This document shows positions 5,219-6,629 of a stretch of 6,629 nt of DNA, piece after piece. The translations under genes were made by a program, and so were the position numbers. Origin of the DNA: Chloroflexota bacterium (GTDB taxonomy: Bacteria; Chloroflexota; Dormibacteria; Aeolococcales; Aeolococcaceae); contig VBHE01000156.1 in the NCBI GenBank assembly GCA_005889515.1, forward strand, positions 1 to 6,629, read 5' to 3'. The notes below the pieces were generated by a model. The model saw nothing but the letters and a program-made list of their open reading frames with translations, ran no database searches and had not been told where the DNA came from. How positions within the stretch are numbered: the stretch's first letter is position 1; every line of letters begins with the position of its first letter.

Positions 5219-5234
5219 GGCCGGTGCGCGCGGC

Positions 5235-5269
5235 GCCCGGGACGGCCCGCCGCTGAGCGGGGCCCGGGC
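5235..5269 (-). terminator. Possible terminator hairpin after the YceI gene
   Basis: GCCCGGG (5235-5241) pairs with CCCGGGC (5263-5269), enclosing an inner stem CCCGC/GCGGG (5246-5250 with 5257-5261) and a six-base loop. It directly follows the YceI stop in minus-strand RNA and precedes the Nudix promoter. It has no U-tract. It fills most of the gap between these genes. Confidence 0.35.
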
Positions 5270-5797
5270 TCAGCCGCTGGGGAGGCGGACGTCGACCTCG
5301 ATGTCGACCGAGTCGGCCACCTTGAGCGCGCCGAGCATGGCGCTGTAGGGCTTGATGCCGAAGTCGGTCTGGCGGATGGTCGTCCGACCCGAGACGCGCT
5401 CGCCGCTCTGGGTCAGGTCGATGCGCACCGGCCTGCCGGCGCCGCCGATGGTCAGGTCGCCGTTGAGCGCGAACCTCCCGTCCCCCAGGCTCTCGACCGC
5501 CGTGGAGCGGAACTGGATCTGCCCGGAGGTCAGCACCTTCTGGGTGACGTTCTTCCGGATGTCGGCGCGATCCTTGTCGCTCAGCGGCATCGCCCCGCCC
5601 TGTCCCTCGAGGACCTCGAACGAGCCGCCGTCCACGGTGGCGCTCACGCTCGACCTGGTGATGTCGTCGGGGTCGACGGTGACCTCGGCGTTCCAGCGGG
5701 AGGCCTCCAGGGTGAGGTCGTGCCCCACCCGCGACGCCAGCCCCTCTCGCTTGGTGTAGACCTTGATGCTCCCGTCGCCGGGTCCGAGGGTTGCCAT
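5270..5797 (-). CDS. YceI family protein, cytoplasmic actinobacterial type
   Basis: A 175-residue member of the YceI family, whose lipocalin-like barrel binds isoprenoid or other lipid-like molecules in the structures known for the family. There is no signal peptide, so it should be cytoplasmic, unlike E. coli YceI, which is exported. Family features are GLASRVGHDLTLEASRW (19-35), where GHDL replaces the usual HT.I.F.V.H opening. Others are PLSDKDRADIRKNV (71-84), LTIGGAGRPVRIDL (115-128) and the highly conserved DFGIKPYSAMLGALKVAD (145-162). The ATG at 5797 matches the family N-terminus; longer readings of this frame run back through the CPBP gene and are not used. No Shine-Dalgarno is seen, but TACGAT lies eight bases upstream, suggesting a leaderless transcript. 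It sits 71 bases downstream of the CPBP gene on the same strand. A physiological role cannot be read from the context. Confidence 0.93.
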   Translation of the reverse strand: MATLGPGDGSIKVYTKREGLASRVGHDLTLEASRWNAEVTVDPDDITRSSVSATVDGGSFEVLEGQGGAMPLSDKDRADIRKNVTQKVLTSGQIQFRSTAVESLGDGRFALNGDLTIGGAGRPVRIDLTQSGERVSGRTTIRQTDFGIKPYSAMLGALKVADSVDIEVDVRLPSG

Positions 5798-5805
5798 GGC
5801 GCGGC

Positions 5806-5811
5806 ATCGTA
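5806..5811 (-). promoter_or_regulatory. -10 box TACGAT, possible leaderless promoter of the YceI gene
   Basis: The minus strand reads TACGAT, fitting TANNNT with four of six bases of TATAAT, followed by eight bases and the ATG at 5797. The gene lacks a Shine-Dalgarno, which fits a leaderless start. No -35 match is visible. Confidence 0.4.
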
Positions 5812-5823
5812 CGACGCGAGCAC

Positions 5824-5833
5824 CTCCGCGGAG
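5824..5833. promoter_or_regulatory. Perfect 10-base palindrome upstream of the YceI gene
   Basis: CTCCGCGGAG is its own reverse complement and lies 12 bases upstream of the candidate -10 box, near where a -35 element would be. It could be an operator half or chance in GC-rich DNA. Confidence 0.25.
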
Positions 5834-5868
5834 TAGAGGCGCGGCGTCCCTAGTCGGCCGGTCGCGGG

Positions 5869-6612
5869 TCAGCAGGTGGTGGAGAAGATGAGGGTGACCC
5901 CGACCAGGTTGAAGAGCCCGTGGAGGGCGATCCCGGGGAGCAGGCTGCCGCTGCGCTCGTAGACGACGGCGAGCATGCAGCCGAGGAGGAAGAGCGGGAT
6001 CAGCACCACCGGCTGGAGGTGGGCGAGGCCGAACACCAGGGCGCTGAGCGCCACCGCCGACCGCGGCGGCACCCGTCCGCGCAGCCAGCCGTACAGGAAG
6101 CCACGGAAGAAGGTCTCCTCGGCTGCGGGCGCGATCAGCGTGACCGTGACCACGGCGAGCGCGTGGTAGCGGGGATAGGCGCGGATGACGTCCCGAGCCT
6201 GGCCGCAGTGGTCGGCGGGGAACATCCCGTTCTGCAGCCCGCCGACCACGACCACGAGGACGTACGCCGCGATCGCGAGGGGGATGGCGGCGGTCAGCCA
6301 GCGCACCGACACCGGCCTCCAGCCCAGCGCGCTCGCCGGCGCGTGCCGGTGCAGCGTGACCAGGCCGAGGACCGCGCCGACCACCCCGCCGTAGAAGGCG
6401 AGGCTGACCAGGAAGCTCGACACCGCGGTGCGCAGCGCGTGGTCGTCCGGCGGCAGCAGGGGGATGACCGTGGTCACCAGCCCGAAGCCCAGGAGGAGCC
6501 CGAGCACGACGATGAGCGGCAGGCTGAGGACGACGTCGCGCCACGTCCACGGGCTGAGCTGCCGGCTCGCATCCGGACGCGCGGGTGGTGCCTCGACGCC
6601 GGCGCCGCTCAC
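5869..6612 (-). CDS. CPBP family intramembrane metalloprotease (Abi/Rce1-like)
   Basis: A 247-residue polytopic membrane protein of the CPBP family, which includes the CAAX prenyl protease Rce1 and bacterial homologues linked to bacteriocin self-immunity. The three signature motifs are present: E165-E166 and R170 in AAEETFFRGFLYG (motif EExxxR), F194 and H198 in FGLAH (FxxxH), and H231 with N235 in HGLFN. The glutamate and histidines are the expected catalytic residues, so it may be an active glutamate-type protease. Hydrophobic segments lie at about 29-50, 65-87, 105-124, 150-164, 186-217 and 224-243. The substrate is unknown; nothing nearby looks like a bacteriocin or a CAAX protein. I use the GTG at 6612, with GGAGG 12 bases upstream, a long spacing. 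The frame stays open to the window edge, so a start beyond 6629 is possible. Confidence 0.9.
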   Translation of the reverse strand: MSGAGVEAPPARPDASRQLSPWTWRDVVLSLPLIVVLGLLLGFGLVTTVIPLLPPDDHALRTAVSSFLVSLAFYGGVVGAVLGLVTLHRHAPASALGWRPVSVRWLTAAIPLAIAAYVLVVVVGGLQNGMFPADHCGQARDVIRAYPRYHALAVVTVTLIAPAAEETFFRGFLYGWLRGRVPPRSAVALSALVFGLAHLQPVVLIPLFLLGCMLAVVYERSGSLLPGIALHGLFNLVGVTLIFSTTC

Positions 6613-6629
6613 GCCTGACAGCGGCCTCC

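Noticed and set aside
5798..6550. N-terminal extension of the YceI gene to 6550
   Set aside because: It is a shadow of the CPBP gene; the YceI family similarity begins right after the ATG at 5797.
1..6629. tRNA, rRNA, CRISPR array, insertion sequence, prophage or known defence cassette
   Set aside because: I saw no cloverleaf, rRNA segment, regularly spaced repeats, transposase motifs or terminal inverted repeats. Coding fills almost the whole window.

Overview
This is a very GC-rich bacterial chromosomal window. It is densely packed with short intergenic gaps, and eight of its nine genes lie on the minus strand. GC-rich codons, GTG starts, four-base gene overlaps, a cell-wall-type surface protein and apparently leaderless promoters suggest a high-GC actinobacterium-like lineage (Actinomycetota, or a GC-rich relative such as Dormibacterota or Chloroflexota). 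The taxonomic call is inference; there is no rRNA or marker gene to settle it.

Layout, left to right. (a) 1-1083, minus: a class I SAM-dependent methyltransferase followed by the first 113 codons of moaC, which is cut by the left edge. They share an ATGA overlap, so they form one translational unit. moaC belongs to molybdenum cofactor synthesis. (b) 1142-1576, plus: a small lipoprotein, the only plus-strand gene. Its stop codon is interlocked with that of the next gene. (c) 1573-3986, minus: a two-component signalling cluster. In transcription order it has a membrane-bound histidine kinase, a membrane-anchored extracytoplasmic protein of uncertain family, and a single-domain CheY-like response regulator. 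The last gap (133 bp) holds several dyads, a possible promoter and a good ribosome binding site. (d) 4100-5205, minus: a zinc-ribbon Nudix hydrolase overlapping by GTGA a His/Thr/Pro-rich surface protein with an LPASG sortase-like tail. (e) 5270-6612, minus: a CPBP-family intramembrane protease homologue and a cytoplasmic YceI-family protein.

Apart from the kinase/regulator pair and the two overlapping gene pairs, the genes look like unrelated housekeeping and envelope functions. I see no mobile element, CRISPR array, tRNA, rRNA, phage gene or recognisable defence system. The items most worth a second look are the kinase-(membrane protein)-regulator arrangement, the palindrome over the candidate regulator promoter, the surface protein with its His cluster and Gly tract, and the two putative leaderless promoters. 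I do not see convincing evidence of a wholly new system.
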